Source: Pseudomonas putida (GTDB lineage Bacteria > Pseudomonadota > Gammaproteobacteria > Pseudomonadales > Pseudomonadaceae). From it: a DNA stretch of 64,000 nt. The stretch's first letter is position 1. The number at the start of each line of letters is the position of its first letter. The notes below the pieces were generated by a model. That model did not search any database and was not told the origin of the DNA. It was given only the letters and a program-made list of their open reading frames with translations. Both the position numbers and the translations under genes were made by a program. Positions 38,000 through 46,460 of this stretch are shown piece after piece. The stretch is taken from contig NZ_CP066306.1 in the NCBI RefSeq assembly GCF_016406145.1, positions 3,844,001-3,908,000 of the forward strand, given 5' to 3'.

Positions 38000-39442
38000 T
38001 TACAAAAGCGCAGTTGCAGACTCCCTGCACAATTGCTGGGCCAGCATACCCAGCGTCATAACCGCCCGTTCGGCTTCCTTGTTCCATGGAATCCCACAGT
38101 TGAGACGGATGCAATGGTTGAACTGCTCGGTATTACTGAAGATAAGCCCAGGGGCGATACTGATCCCCTGCTCAAGCGCACGCACGTGAAGCTCTTGAGT
38201 ATTGACCCGCCCCGGCAGGCTGACCCACAGAATGAAGCCGCCCGTGGGCCGGGTCATCTGCGTACCCTCGGGAAAGTGCTGTTGCACAGCCAACTGGTAG
38301 GCACTGAGGTTCTTGCGGTACTCCTGACGGATATACCGCAGGTGGCGATCATAGCCGCCGTTCTCCAGGTAAGCCGCCACCCCCATCTGCGTGACACTGC
38401 AGGCCGAGTGGGTGGTGAAGGTCTGCAGCCGCTGGATTTCGTCCTGGTATCGCCCCGCCACCATCCAGCCAACGCGTACGCCGGGTGACAACGTCTTGGA
38501 AAAGCTCGAGCAGTAGATCACACGGTCCAGCCGGTCGAATGCCTTGAGCGCTTTGGTCTTGCCCTGCTCGAACATCAACTCGCCATAGATGTCGTCTTCG
38601 ACGATCTGGATGTCGAAGTCCGAAGCCAGGCGCAACAACTGCTTCTGCCGCTCTTCGGGAATAGTGCCGCCCAGTGGGTTGCTCAGACGCGTGGTCAGCA
38701 CCAGCGCCTTGATCGACCATTGATTGGCCGCAAGTTGCAGCGCTTCCAGACTGATGCCGGTGGACGGGTCGCTGGGGATCTCGATCACCTTCAGCCCGAG
38801 CAAATCAGCCAACTGCAGCAGGCCGTAATAGGTGGGCGACTCCGCAGCAATCAGATCCCCCGGGCGGGTCAGCACGCGCAGTGACATTTGCAGGGCATCG
38901 ACACAGCCATGGGTAACTATCACTTCACTGGGATCGACCAGCACGCCCGCATCACGCATGCGGATAGCGATCTGCCGACGCAACGGCTCGAAGCCCGGGC
39001 TGAACATATAGCTGAACGCACGTGGGCTGTGAAAACGGGTGACCTTGGCAATCTGCTGATGCAAGGCACGCACCGGCAAGTAGTCGACATGGGGAACGGC
39101 GGCACCGAACGCAAACACGCCATCACGACGGGCCTCGGTCAGTACCTGCTGGATGATGCTCGCGCGGGTGACCAGGCCGGGGCGCTCGACCCTGGCAATA
39201 TCCGGTGTCTGCGCAGTCAACGCCGGGGTCTGGTGCACGTAGTAGCCAGACTGCGGCCGGGCGCGGATCAGCCCCTGGTCTTCGAGATTGGCATAGGCCT
39301 GCAGTACCGTGGCATGGCTGACGTTGAGCTGGGCGCTCATCTTGCGCACGGACGGCACGCGCTCGCCTGGCTGATAGACACCACGGCGGATGTCATCGGC
39401 CAGTTGCTGGGCGATACGCTGATACAGCAGCAGGTTGGTCAT
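38000..39442 (-). CDS. MocR-type regulator (GntR helix-turn-helix fused to aminotransferase domain)
   Basis: From the ATG at 39442 the protein is 480 residues. The N-terminal winged helix (YQRIAQQLADDIRRGVYQPG, then VPSVRKMSAQLNVSHATVLQAY) is GntR-like. A fold-type I aminotransferase domain follows, with SPTYYGLLQLADLLG and the PLP lysine in SSFSKTLSPGVRVGW. Such proteins are PLP-dependent transcription regulators. The target is unknown. The frame upstream to 39604 has no ribosome site and no conserved features. Confidence 0.88.
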   Translation of the reverse strand: MTNLLLYQRIAQQLADDIRRGVYQPGERVPSVRKMSAQLNVSHATVLQAYANLEDQGLIRARPQSGYYVHQTPALTAQTPDIARVERPGLVTRASIIQQVLTEARRDGVFAFGAAVPHVDYLPVRALHQQIAKVTRFHSPRAFSYMFSPGFEPLRRQIAIRMRDAGVLVDPSEVIVTHGCVDALQMSLRVLTRPGDLIAAESPTYYGLLQLADLLGLKVIEIPSDPSTGISLEALQLAANQWSIKALVLTTRLSNPLGGTIPEERQKQLLRLASDFDIQIVEDDIYGELMFEQGKTKALKAFDRLDRVIYCSSFSKTLSPGVRVGWMVAGRYQDEIQRLQTFTTHSACSVTQMGVAAYLENGGYDRHLRYIRQEYRKNLSAYQLAVQQHFPEGTQMTRPTGGFILWVSLPGRVNTQELHVRALEQGISIAPGLIFSNTEQFNHCIRLNCGIPWNKEAERAVMTLGMLAQQLCRESATALL

Positions 39443-39625
39443 GGCGATATCTCGACGCGCGGACGGCTCATTGTTCTTGTACGACTCACTTACGGTAGAG
39501 GATACCGTAACAGTTGCAAAGTGTACTGGGACAGATTGCACAATAGTCGACATTACATTGGCGTGGCCGCTATCGAAAGGGTTAACCAGCGCGCCCCTTC
39601 GCAAGCCGCGAAGAGGCGCCAGCGG

Positions 39626-40438
39626 TCAGCGTGCCGGAGCAAGCCTGCCCTTGTCATCAGAGAAGACGATCTCCACCCGGCGGTTCTGCGCCCTGCCCCG
39701 CTCCGAGGCATTGGCCTCGATCGGGTACTGATCGCCATACCCTTCAACCTGCAGACGCTTTTCGTCGACACCCAGGTCGACCAGCATGTCGGCCACTGCC
39801 TGCGCCCGGTCGCGCGACAGCTTGAGGTTATCTTCCGGCGCGCCAGTGTTGTCGGCATAGCCCTCGATCCGCACCACCCGACGCGGGTTGAGCTGAAGGA
39901 ACTGGACCAGCTTGAGCACCGTGCGACTAGCAGAATTCTTGAGGTCCGCACGACCTGTGTCGAACAGAACATCGCCCAGGGTCATTACCAGCCCGCGATC
40001 GGCCTGCTGCGAGGCCAGCGCCGCAATCTGCGCTTCAACCCATTCACCCTGCTGCTGCACGCTGGCCAGCTTGGCCTCGCGCAGGGCCAGTTGCAGGCGC
40101 TGGCGCTCAAGGTCGAGCTTGGCCAGACGCTCCTGGCTCAGCGCCAACTTCGCGTGCTCACCGGCGATTTCGCTGTAACGTTGGCTCAGATACGCATAGT
40201 GGCGCACGTCGCTGCCGGTGCCGATGTAGCTGGACAAGCGCTCGGCGCGGGCCAGCGACTCACCGGCGCGGATCACATCACGCGGTGCACTGCGCAGTAC
40301 AGCGGAATCATCCTTGACCTTCTGGAAGGCCACGGAAGCATCGTCCAGCGCCGCTGCACTACGCTGACTGGCGCATCCCTGCAGCCCGCCAGCCAGCGCC
40401 AGCAATGCCAACGCCGCCATTGGTTTGAAGCACTTCAT
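39626..40438 (-). CDS. OmpA-family peptidoglycan-associated lipoprotein
   Basis: The 270-residue protein has a lipoprotein signal (MKCFKPMAALALLALAGGLQGC) and a coiled-coil region around residues 95-135 (LSQERLAKLDLERQRLQLAL). The C-terminal OmpA domain contains VRIEGYADNTG and NLKLSRDRAQAVADML, the peptidoglycan-binding motif, and RRVEIVF. It probably links the outer membrane to peptidoglycan. It overlaps the DUF4398 lipoprotein gene (ATGA). Confidence 0.88.
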   Translation of the reverse strand: MKCFKPMAALALLALAGGLQGCASQRSAAALDDASVAFQKVKDDSAVLRSAPRDVIRAGESLARAERLSSYIGTGSDVRHYAYLSQRYSEIAGEHAKLALSQERLAKLDLERQRLQLALREAKLASVQQQGEWVEAQIAALASQQADRGLVMTLGDVLFDTGRADLKNSASRTVLKLVQFLQLNPRRVVRIEGYADNTGAPEDNLKLSRDRAQAVADMLVDLGVDEKRLQVEGYGDQYPIEANASERGRAQNRRVEIVFSDDKGRLAPAR

Positions 40439-40788
40439 GGCTGCATCTCCAGTTGCTTGCGCAAGCGCTTGACCCGCGACTGCAATACGTCAAGCTGCTC
40501 CTCACTCTTCTGGTTCAGTACGCGCGCCTCGGCCAGGCGGGCATCGAGCTCGGCCTGCTCGGCACGCATGCGGGCGTTGCGGTAGTCCTCGGTCAGCATG
40601 TCGCTCTTGGCTCGGGCGAGCTTGTCTTCGGCAAGCTTGAGCGCCTCGACCTGGTCGGTGGCACCGACCGCCTTGGCCTGTTCCAGCGCCTGCTCGGAAA
40701 TACGCATCTGTTCATTGGGCGCCGGGTCGTTGGCGCAGCCGGCCAGGCCGAGCATGGCCACGGCAAGGATCAGTGATTGGGTTCTCAC
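40435..40788 (-). CDS. DUF4398 domain-containing lipoprotein
   Basis: The 117-residue protein starts at a GTG (40788) with AGGAAG upstream. It reads VRTQSLILAVAMLGLAGCAND, a lipoprotein signal, and then a long charged helix (ISEQALEQAKAVGA ... DYRNARMRAEQAELDARLAEARVLN) typical of DUF4398. It is coupled to the OmpA lipoprotein downstream and lies 9 bases after the binding-protein gene. Function unknown; an envelope role is inferred. Confidence 0.83.
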   Translation of the reverse strand: MRTQSLILAVAMLGLAGCANDPAPNEQMRISEQALEQAKAVGATDQVEALKLAEDKLARAKSDMLTEDYRNARMRAEQAELDARLAEARVLNQKSEEQLDVLQSRVKRLRKQLEMQP

Positions 40789-40797
40789 GCACTCTTC

Positions 40798-41619
40798 CTA
40801 CTGTTTGGGGGCGTCCGCCTGCACGTCCATCTGCGCTTTCCAGCGCTCGACATTACGTTGCAGCACGGCTTCAGACGCACCAGAGATCGGCAATTCTGTC
40901 AGCTTTTTTGCCAGTTGCCCACGCAACCAGGTGTCATTGCAAGCCGAGTTGTGCGACACAGCCAAGTACAGCCCTGGCCGGTCGACCGGCAGGCCGCGGG
41001 CAATCAGGTCATTGCTCATACCCAGGCTTTGGGTTATGGCCATGCCCGAGTAACGCCCAGCCAGCACGTAGTCGACCTGGCCCAGCACCAGCTTCTGGAA
41101 TGCCTGGGTCAGGTTCTGCGCCGGTACCAGCTTCAACTGCGCCTTGGCGAATGCACTGAAAGCCGGGGTCAGGCGGGCGCGCTCCGACAGGCTACCCTGG
41201 TATCTGGCCAGATCCGCGGGGCCGTTGAATACCACGTCAGCATCATGCCGCGTCCAGACCAGGTATTCATTGAGCTGCAAGGGCGGGTGGATGTAGTCCA
41301 GGGCGGTCAACTGCTCCACCTGCAGGGGGGTGTCGAGCAACAGATCCATGCGTCCACTGCGCACCTCTTCCAGCGCCTGATCGCGCCTGCCGGCATTGAG
41401 GACTTCCACTTTCAGACCCAACTCCCTGGCCACCTGGCGCAACAGATCGACGTTGGCGCCGATAAGGTGCTTCGGGTCTTTCGGGTCCTGCCAGGAGTAA
41501 GGTGGAGCATCCGGGCTGCCAGTCGCCACCAGAAGCTCACACTTGCCAGCCGCCATCGCCAGAGGTGAAAGCATCGCCATCGTGCACACCAGCACCTTGC
41601 CTGCTTCACGAAACGCCAT
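40798..41619 (-). CDS. Periplasmic solute-binding protein, family 3 type
   Basis: The 273-residue protein starts MAFREAGKVLVCTMAMLSPLAMA, a signal peptide, with AGGAG upstream. The mature part follows the type 2 periplasmic binding fold (PPYSWQDPKDPKHLIGANVDLL, RSGRMDLLLDTPL, GQVDYVLAGRYSG). No ABC permease is nearby. Instead it leads an operon with two envelope lipoproteins, so a sensing or cell-wall role is as likely as transport. Confidence 0.8.
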   Translation of the reverse strand: MAFREAGKVLVCTMAMLSPLAMAAGKCELLVATGSPDAPPYSWQDPKDPKHLIGANVDLLRQVARELGLKVEVLNAGRRDQALEEVRSGRMDLLLDTPLQVEQLTALDYIHPPLQLNEYLVWTRHDADVVFNGPADLARYQGSLSERARLTPAFSAFAKAQLKLVPAQNLTQAFQKLVLGQVDYVLAGRYSGMAITQSLGMSNDLIARGLPVDRPGLYLAVSHNSACNDTWLRGQLAKKLTELPISGASEAVLQRNVERWKAQMDVQADAPKQ

Positions 41620-41639
41620 CCTTCACTCCTTGCCCGCAT

Positions 41640-41676
41640 AAAAAAACCCGGCCCTCGTTACAAGGGCCGGGCTTCT
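41640..41676 (-). terminator. Rho-independent terminator after etfA
   Basis: On the minus strand CCCGGCCCT, a loop, AGGGCCGGG, then TTTTTTT, 20-odd bases beyond the etfA stop. Confidence 0.92.
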
Positions 41677-41696
41677 TTATAAGTGAAGCAGGCGGA

Positions 41697-42626
41697 TCAG
41701 ACCAGCTTTTCCAGCTCCGGAACCGCTTCGAACAGGTCAGCGACCAGGCCGTAGTCGGCCACCTGGAAGATCGGCGCTTCTTCGTCCTTGTTGATCGCAA
41801 CGATCACCTTGGAGTCCTTCATGCCGGCCAGGTGCTGAATCGCGCCAGAGATACCGACGGCAATGTACAGCTGCGGGGCAACGATCTTGCCGGTCTGACC
41901 AACCTGCATGTCGTTGGGCACGAAGCCTGCGTCGACCGCAGCGCGCGAGGCACCCACGGCAGCGCCGAGCTTGTCGGCCAGGCTGTACAGGTGCTTGAAG
42001 TTGTCACCGTTGCCCATGCCGCGGCCGCCGGAAACGACGATCTTGGCAGCGGTCAGCTCTGGACGGTCGGACTTGGCCAGTTCTTCGCCAACAAAGGCGG
42101 AAATACCGGCATCGTGCGCGGCGCCCACAGCTTCAACAGCAGCGGAGCCACCTTCGGCAGCCACAGCATCGAAGCCGGTGGTACGCACTGTGATCACCTT
42201 CACAGCAGCGCTCGATTGCACGGTGGCAATGGCGTTACCGGCATAGATCGGGCGCTTGAAGGTGTCGGCGGATTCAACCGAAATGATCTCGGAGATCTGG
42301 TCGACGTCCAGCAGCGCGGCAACGCGCGGCAGGATGTTCTTGCCGTTGGTGGTGGCCGGGGCCAGTACGTGGCTGTAACCCTTGGCCAGCTCGACGATCA
42401 ACGGCGCGACGTTTTCGGGCAAGACGTGGGCGTAGGCTGCGTTGTCGGCAACCAGTACCTTGCCAACGCCAGCGATCTTGGCAGCGGATTCGGCAACGCC
42501 ACCGACGTTCTGGCCAGCGACCAGCACGTGCACATCACCACCGATCTTGGCGGCTGCGGCGACAGTGTTCAGGGTGGACGGAGCTACGGCACCGTTCTCG
42601 TATTCAGCGACAACCAGGATAGTCAT
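41697..42626 (-). CDS. etfA: Electron transfer flavoprotein alpha subunit
   Basis: The 309-residue protein starts [19 protein letters not shown]. It carries the FAD-binding C-terminal segment [40 protein letters not shown] and the ending [20 protein letters not shown]. With EtfB it carries electrons from acyl-CoA and other dehydrogenases to ETF-ubiquinone oxidoreductase. Its ATG directly follows the etfB TAA. Confidence 0.97.
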   Translation of the reverse strand: MTILVVAEYENGAVAPSTLNTVAAAAKIGGDVHVLVAGQNVGGVAESAAKIAGVGKVLVADNAAYAHVLPENVAPLIVELAKGYSHVLAPATTNGKNILPRVAALLDVDQISEIISVESADTFKRPIYAGNAIATVQSSAAVKVITVRTTGFDAVAAEGGSAAVEAVGAAHDAGISAFVGEELAKSDRPELTAAKIVVSGGRGMGNGDNFKHLYSLADKLGAAVGASRAAVDAGFVPNDMQVGQTGKIVAPQLYIAVGISGAIQHLAGMKDSKVIVAINKDEEAPIFQVADYGLVADLFEAVPELEKLV

Positions 42627-43376
42627 TTAGATTACCTTCGCTTCGTTCTTCAGCTTCTCGACCAGTTCGGCCACCGACTTGACCTTGATACCCGCGCTGC
42701 GAGCAGCTGGCGCTTCGACTTTCAAGGTCTTGTTGGTGGAGGCGAGCGATACGCCCAGCGCGTCTGGAGTCAAGGTCTCCAGCGGCTTCTTCTTGGCCTT
42801 CATGATGTTCGGCAGCGACGCATAGCGCGGCTCGTTCAGGCGCAGGTCGGTGGTGACGATCGCTGGCAGGTTCAGCGCTACGGTCTGCAGGCCGCCGTCG
42901 ATTTCACGGGTGACGTTCAGCTTGTCGCCAGCCACTTCAACCTTGGAGGCGAAGGTGCCTTGGGCGTAGCCAGTCAGCGCCGCGAGCATCTGGCCAGTCT
43001 GGTTGTTGTCGCTGTCGATGGCCTGCTTGCCAAGGATCACCAGCTGCGGCTGTTCTTTATCGACTACTGCTTTGAGCGCCTTGGCCACGGCCAGGGAGTT
43101 CAGTTCGTCAGCAGCTTCGACCAGGATGGCACGATCGGCACCCAGGGCCAGGGCAGTACGCAGCTGCTCCTGGGCAGTGGTCGGGCCGACGGAGACCACG
43201 ACGATCTCGCTTGCCACGCCCTTCTCTTTCAGGCGCACGGCTTCTTCCACGGCGATTTCGCAGAAGGGGTTCATGGACATCTTGACGTTTGCAAGGTCGA
43301 CGCCGGAGTTGTCCGCTTTGACGCGAACCTTGACGTTGTAGTCGACCACTCGTTTGACAGCTACAAGAACCTTCAT
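42627..43376 (-). CDS. etfB: Electron transfer flavoprotein beta subunit
   Basis: The 249-residue protein starts [20 protein letters not shown]. It contains [19 protein letters not shown] and the ETF-beta signature [24 protein letters not shown], here as [19 protein letters not shown]. It binds AMP and pairs with EtfA. GAGGAA precedes the ATG. Divergent from ETF-QO. Confidence 0.97.
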   Translation of the reverse strand: MKVLVAVKRVVDYNVKVRVKADNSGVDLANVKMSMNPFCEIAVEEAVRLKEKGVASEIVVVSVGPTTAQEQLRTALALGADRAILVEAADELNSLAVAKALKAVVDKEQPQLVILGKQAIDSDNNQTGQMLAALTGYAQGTFASKVEVAGDKLNVTREIDGGLQTVALNLPAIVTTDLRLNEPRYASLPNIMKAKKKPLETLTPDALGVSLASTNKTLKVEAPAARSAGIKVKSVAELVEKLKNEAKVI

Positions 43377-43750
43377 GGATTCCTCGTTACTCTCCGGTGA
43401 ATAGATAGTCGCCTGGGGCTAAGCCCTGCGATGCGCGTGGGTACAAGGGCACCTCTGAAAACGATGCGCGAGGTGCAATCTTCACGGTGACCGATCAGTC
43501 CTGTTGAGACTCTTGCGGCAAATACTCGCGGGTCATTTCCTGTGGTGGCGTGTAAACTCCACTACAAACCGTGTTCTGGCCCGAAAGCCTTACCCCACAC
43601 CTGGTCTTTAGAGGTGTACCTGCGCCCGGCGATAAGCCTACGGCGAACGTAAAACCGCTCGTATCTTGACCGCAACACCCAATCCGGTCAATACGGCAAA
43701 TCGGTCACCCTCCAGCCGCGCTCCTTTGATTTTACTGGCCTGCGGCAAAT
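43377..43750. other. Long non-coding region between etfB and ETF-QO
   Basis: This is most of a 556-base divergent gap. I saw no convincing gene; a frame on the minus strand (43638-44189) overlaps ETF-QO and looks like a shadow. The etfB promoter must lie here. It is less GC-rich than the neighbouring genes and contains AAGCCTTACCCCACACC and TAGAGGTGTACC-like segments without a recognised role. Confidence 0.4.
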
Positions 43751-43751
43751 T

Positions 43752-43796
43752 CAAACAAACGTTTGTATTGGACCCGCCAAGTGGTGTAGATATAAT
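43752..43796 (+). promoter_or_regulatory. ETF-QO promoter with PsrA-like operator
   Basis: The palindrome CAAAC-AAAC-GTTTG (43752-43765) matches the PsrA consensus and touches a sigma-70 promoter with -35 TTGGAC (43768-43773), a 17-base spacer and -10 TATAAT (43791-43796). PsrA is a fatty-acid-responsive TetR regulator in Pseudomonas. Binding here would block RNA polymerase, in line with ETF's role in fatty-acid oxidation. Confidence 0.65.
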
Positions 43797-43932
43797 GCGC
43801 GGCCAAGACAAAACGGTGTAGTCCATCCTCTGTGCCGCTACAGCTCCGCTTCCGTGAAGCGCGGCGCGCATGATCACGCCACACCCATAAGACAAAGCAA
43901 CAGCACGAGCCTTGATGAGTAGGAGAGAACCA

Positions 43933-45597
43933 GTGGAACGCGAATACATGGAATTCGACGTGGTCATCGTCGGCGCTGGCCCGGCAGGCCTGTCAGCCGC
44001 CTGCCGCCTGAAGCAGAAGGCCGCCGAAGCCGGTAGCGAGATCAGCGTCTGCGTGGTCGAGAAAGGCTCCGAAGTCGGCGCCCACATCCTCTCCGGCGCA
44101 GTGTTTGAGCCCCGCGCCCTGAACGAGCTGTTCCCCGACTGGAAAGCACTCGGCGCGCCGCTCAACACCGAGGTCAAGCGCGACGACATCTACGTGCTCA
44201 AGGACGCCGGCAACTCGACCAAGGTCCCTGACCTGTTCGTGCCCAAGACCATGCACAACCAAGGCAACTACATCATTTCGCTGGGCAACCTGTGCCGCTG
44301 GCTGGCCCAGCAGGCCGAGAATCTGGGCGTGGAAATCTACCCGGGCTTCGCCGCCCAGGAAGCGCTGTTCGATGAAAACGGCGTGGTCCGCGGCATCGTC
44401 ACCGGTGACCTCGGTGTCGACCGCGAGGGTAACCCGAAGGACGGCCTGTACACCCCGGGCATGGAACTGCGCGCCAAGTACACCCTGTTCGCCGAAGGTT
44501 GCCGCGGCCATATCGGCAAGCAACTGATCAAGCGCTTCAACCTCGACAGCGAGTCCGACGTCCAGCACTACGGCATCGGCCTGAAAGAAATCTGGGAAAT
44601 CGACCCGGCCAAGCACGAACAAGGCCTGGTGGTACACACCGCCGGCTGGCCGCTGGACGTGATGAGCGCTGAAAACACCGGCGGCTCGTTCCTTTATCAC
44701 CTGGAAAACAACCAGGTGGTGGTCGGCCTGATCGTCGACCTGTCCTACAGCAATGCTTACCTGTCGCCTTTCGACGAATTCCAGCGCCTCAAGCATCACC
44801 CAGTGATGAAGCAGTACCTCGAAGGCGGCAAACGCATCAGTTACGGCGCCCGCGCCATCTGCAAGGGCGGCCTGAACTCGCTGCCCAAGATGGTGTTCAA
44901 CGGTGGCGCCCTGATCGGTTGCGACCTGGGCACACTGAACTTCGCCAAGATCAAAGGCAGCCACACCGCCATGAAGTCCGGCATGCTCGCAGCCGAAGCG
45001 GTGGCCGATGCGCTGATCGCTGGTAGCGAAGGCGGCGATGCGCTCACTACCTATGTCGACGCCTTCAAAGCCAGCTGGCTGCATGAAGAGCTGTTCGCCA
45101 GCCGCAACTTCGGCCCGGCGCTGCACAAGTTCGGCCCGATCCTCGGTGGTGCGTTCAACTACATCGACCAGAACTGGTTCGGTGGCAAGCTGCCTTTCAC
45201 CCTGCACGACACCAAGCCGGACTACGCCTGCCTCAAGCTTGCGGCCGACTCGAAAAAGATCGACTACCCAAAACCAGACGGCAAGCTCAGCTTCGACAAG
45301 CTCAGCTCGGTGTTCCTCTCCAGCACCAACCACGAAGAGGAACAACCCTGCCACCTGAAGCTGACCGACCCGAGCATCCCGATCGCCAGCAACCTGCCGC
45401 TGTACGACGAGCCAGCTCAGCGTTACTGCCCGGCAGGCGTGTACGAAGTGGTCAGCCAGGAAGACGGCAGCAAGCGCTTCCAGATCAACGCGCAGAACTG
45501 CGTGCACTGCAAGACCTGCGACATCAAGGACCCGGCCCAGAACATCACCTGGGTTACCCCTGAAGGCGCTGGCGGGCCGAACTACCCGAACATGTAG
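43933..45597 (+). CDS. Electron transfer flavoprotein-ubiquinone oxidoreductase
   Basis: From a GTG at 43933, preceded by AGGAGA, the protein is 554 residues and reads VEREYMEFDVVIVGAGPAG, the FAD-binding motif. It contains GAHILSGAVFEPRAL and KGSHTAMKSGMLAAEA. The C-terminal 4Fe-4S domain has cysteines in RYCPAGVYEV and NCVHCKTCDIKDP. It passes electrons from reduced ETF to ubiquinone at the inner membrane. Upstream TTG and ATG starts (43912, 43915) have poorer ribosome sites. Confidence 0.96.
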   Translation: MEREYMEFDVVIVGAGPAGLSAACRLKQKAAEAGSEISVCVVEKGSEVGAHILSGAVFEPRALNELFPDWKALGAPLNTEVKRDDIYVLKDAGNSTKVPDLFVPKTMHNQGNYIISLGNLCRWLAQQAENLGVEIYPGFAAQEALFDENGVVRGIVTGDLGVDREGNPKDGLYTPGMELRAKYTLFAEGCRGHIGKQLIKRFNLDSESDVQHYGIGLKEIWEIDPAKHEQGLVVHTAGWPLDVMSAENTGGSFLYHLENNQVVVGLIVDLSYSNAYLSPFDEFQRLKHHPVMKQYLEGGKRISYGARAICKGGLNSLPKMVFNGGALIGCDLGTLNFAKIKGSHTAMKSGMLAAEAVADALIAGSEGGDALTTYVDAFKASWLHEELFASRNFGPALHKFGPILGGAFNYIDQNWFGGKLPFTLHDTKPDYACLKLAADSKKIDYPKPDGKLSFDKLSSVFLSSTNHEEEQPCHLKLTDPSIPIASNLPLYDEPAQRYCPAGVYEVVSQEDGSKRFQINAQNCVHCKTCDIKDPAQNITWVTPEGAGGPNYPNM

Positions 45598-45611
45598 CCC
45601 GGCCCTTGCAG

Positions 45612-45652
45612 CAAGAAAAAGCCCCCTGGCCTCACGGCCCGGGGGCTTTCTC
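45612..45652 (+). terminator. Rho-independent terminator after ETF-QO
   Basis: AAAAAGCCCCCTGG, short loop, CCCGGGGGCTTTCTC; it may serve both the ETF-QO gene and the converging mqsA gene. Confidence 0.8.
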
Positions 45653-45665
45653 GTTCAGGGCCGCT

Positions 45666-46067
45666 TCAGGCCGTACGGACTTCCTCGAACAGCTCCGGAT
45701 GACGGTCGAGCAGCTTGAACAGTTTGACCAGAGCAACCGGCGGCCTGGTTTTCCCATTTTCGTAGCGAGAGAACGCATTGACCCCACCGCCAAAGATTTC
45801 GCCGGCTTCACGCTGGTCGAGGTCGAATTTCTTGCGCACAGCGACAATGAAGTCGGGGTCCACTGCCGCGGCATTGACTTGGCGATTGAATGCGGACATC
45901 AAAGTACTGATGCGCATCGCTTCATCATGGCTGAGAACCGCCTCCCCACAGGCTGTACAGTATCCGCCACTGACATTTGGGATAACGGTCGCTTCACCTT
46001 TGTATCGATAGGGCATGTCCCGGGTATCAGGTGCAAGCTCCGCCCCCCCACAAACTGGACACTTCAT
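45666..46067 (-). CDS. mqsA: MqsA family antitoxin
   Basis: The 133-residue protein has an N-terminal zinc-binding domain with MKCPVCGG and GGYCTACGEAVLS (two CxxC pairs). A C-terminal helix-turn-helix follows (LDQREAGEIFGGGVNAFSRYENGKTRPP). This is the MqsA layout: the N-terminal part binds MqsR and the C-terminal part binds DNA to repress the operon. It lies 2 bases after mqsR. Confidence 0.92.
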   Translation of the reverse strand: MKCPVCGGAELAPDTRDMPYRYKGEATVIPNVSGGYCTACGEAVLSHDEAMRISTLMSAFNRQVNAAAVDPDFIVAVRKKFDLDQREAGEIFGGGVNAFSRYENGKTRPPVALVKLFKLLDRHPELFEEVRTA

Positions 46068-46069
46068 GA

Positions 46070-46366
46070 TTACAACTCCTTGAAAGACACGATGAGCAGG
46101 TCATCCACCACAGACAGTTTCAGGTACACGTATCCCTTGCCCGTAAGGGGGCGATAAACGTCCTGCCATACGCGGTAATCACCGTGACATGTCATGCTTT
46201 TGTGAAAGTCTCTGCGCTCCAGACCGTTGATTATCTCGAGCATGTCCGGGTAATCCATCCCCAGTGCCTGGGCGCCCCGCAAAGAGGCGGTTGTCGGGCT
46301 GATGCGCCCAGCGCTGACCAAGGCCCTGATCCGCTCCAGCGAACAATGAGGCGTTCTCTTTTCCAT
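46070..46366 (-). CDS. mqsR: MqsR family mRNA interferase toxin
   Basis: The 98-residue protein starts MEKRTPHCSLERIRALVSAG. It has the RelE-like MqsR features GMDYPDMLEIINGLERRDFHKSMT and WQDVYRPLTGKGYVYLKLSV, including the catalytic Lys/Tyr/Arg region. MqsR cleaves mRNA at GCU-type sites in known members. Toxin precedes antitoxin, as usual for mqsRA. A perfect palindromic operator sits just upstream. Confidence 0.92.
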   Translation of the reverse strand: MEKRTPHCSLERIRALVSAGRISPTTASLRGAQALGMDYPDMLEIINGLERRDFHKSMTCHGDYRVWQDVYRPLTGKGYVYLKLSVVDDLLIVSFKEL

Positions 46367-46372
46367 GAGAAA

Positions 46373-46389
46373 TTAACCTTCCAGGTTAA
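46373..46389. promoter_or_regulatory. mqsRA operator palindrome
   Basis: TTAACCT-TCC-AGGTTAA is a perfect 7+7 inverted repeat, 7 bases before the mqsR ATG. It matches the AACCT-N-AGGTT type of sequence bound by MqsA in E. coli. Confidence 0.75.
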
Positions 46390-46460
46390 ATTTGGCTAAT
46401 AGGTAATTCCAATAGCCCCCACCCGGAAGTCTGCCTCACTGCCTGCCAGGCGTTACCCGT

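Noticed and set aside
43638-44189. A 183-codon minus-strand frame in the etfB to ETF-QO gap
   Set aside because: Half of it overlaps the ETF-QO coding region antisense, and the part in the gap has low-complexity translation without a ribosome site.
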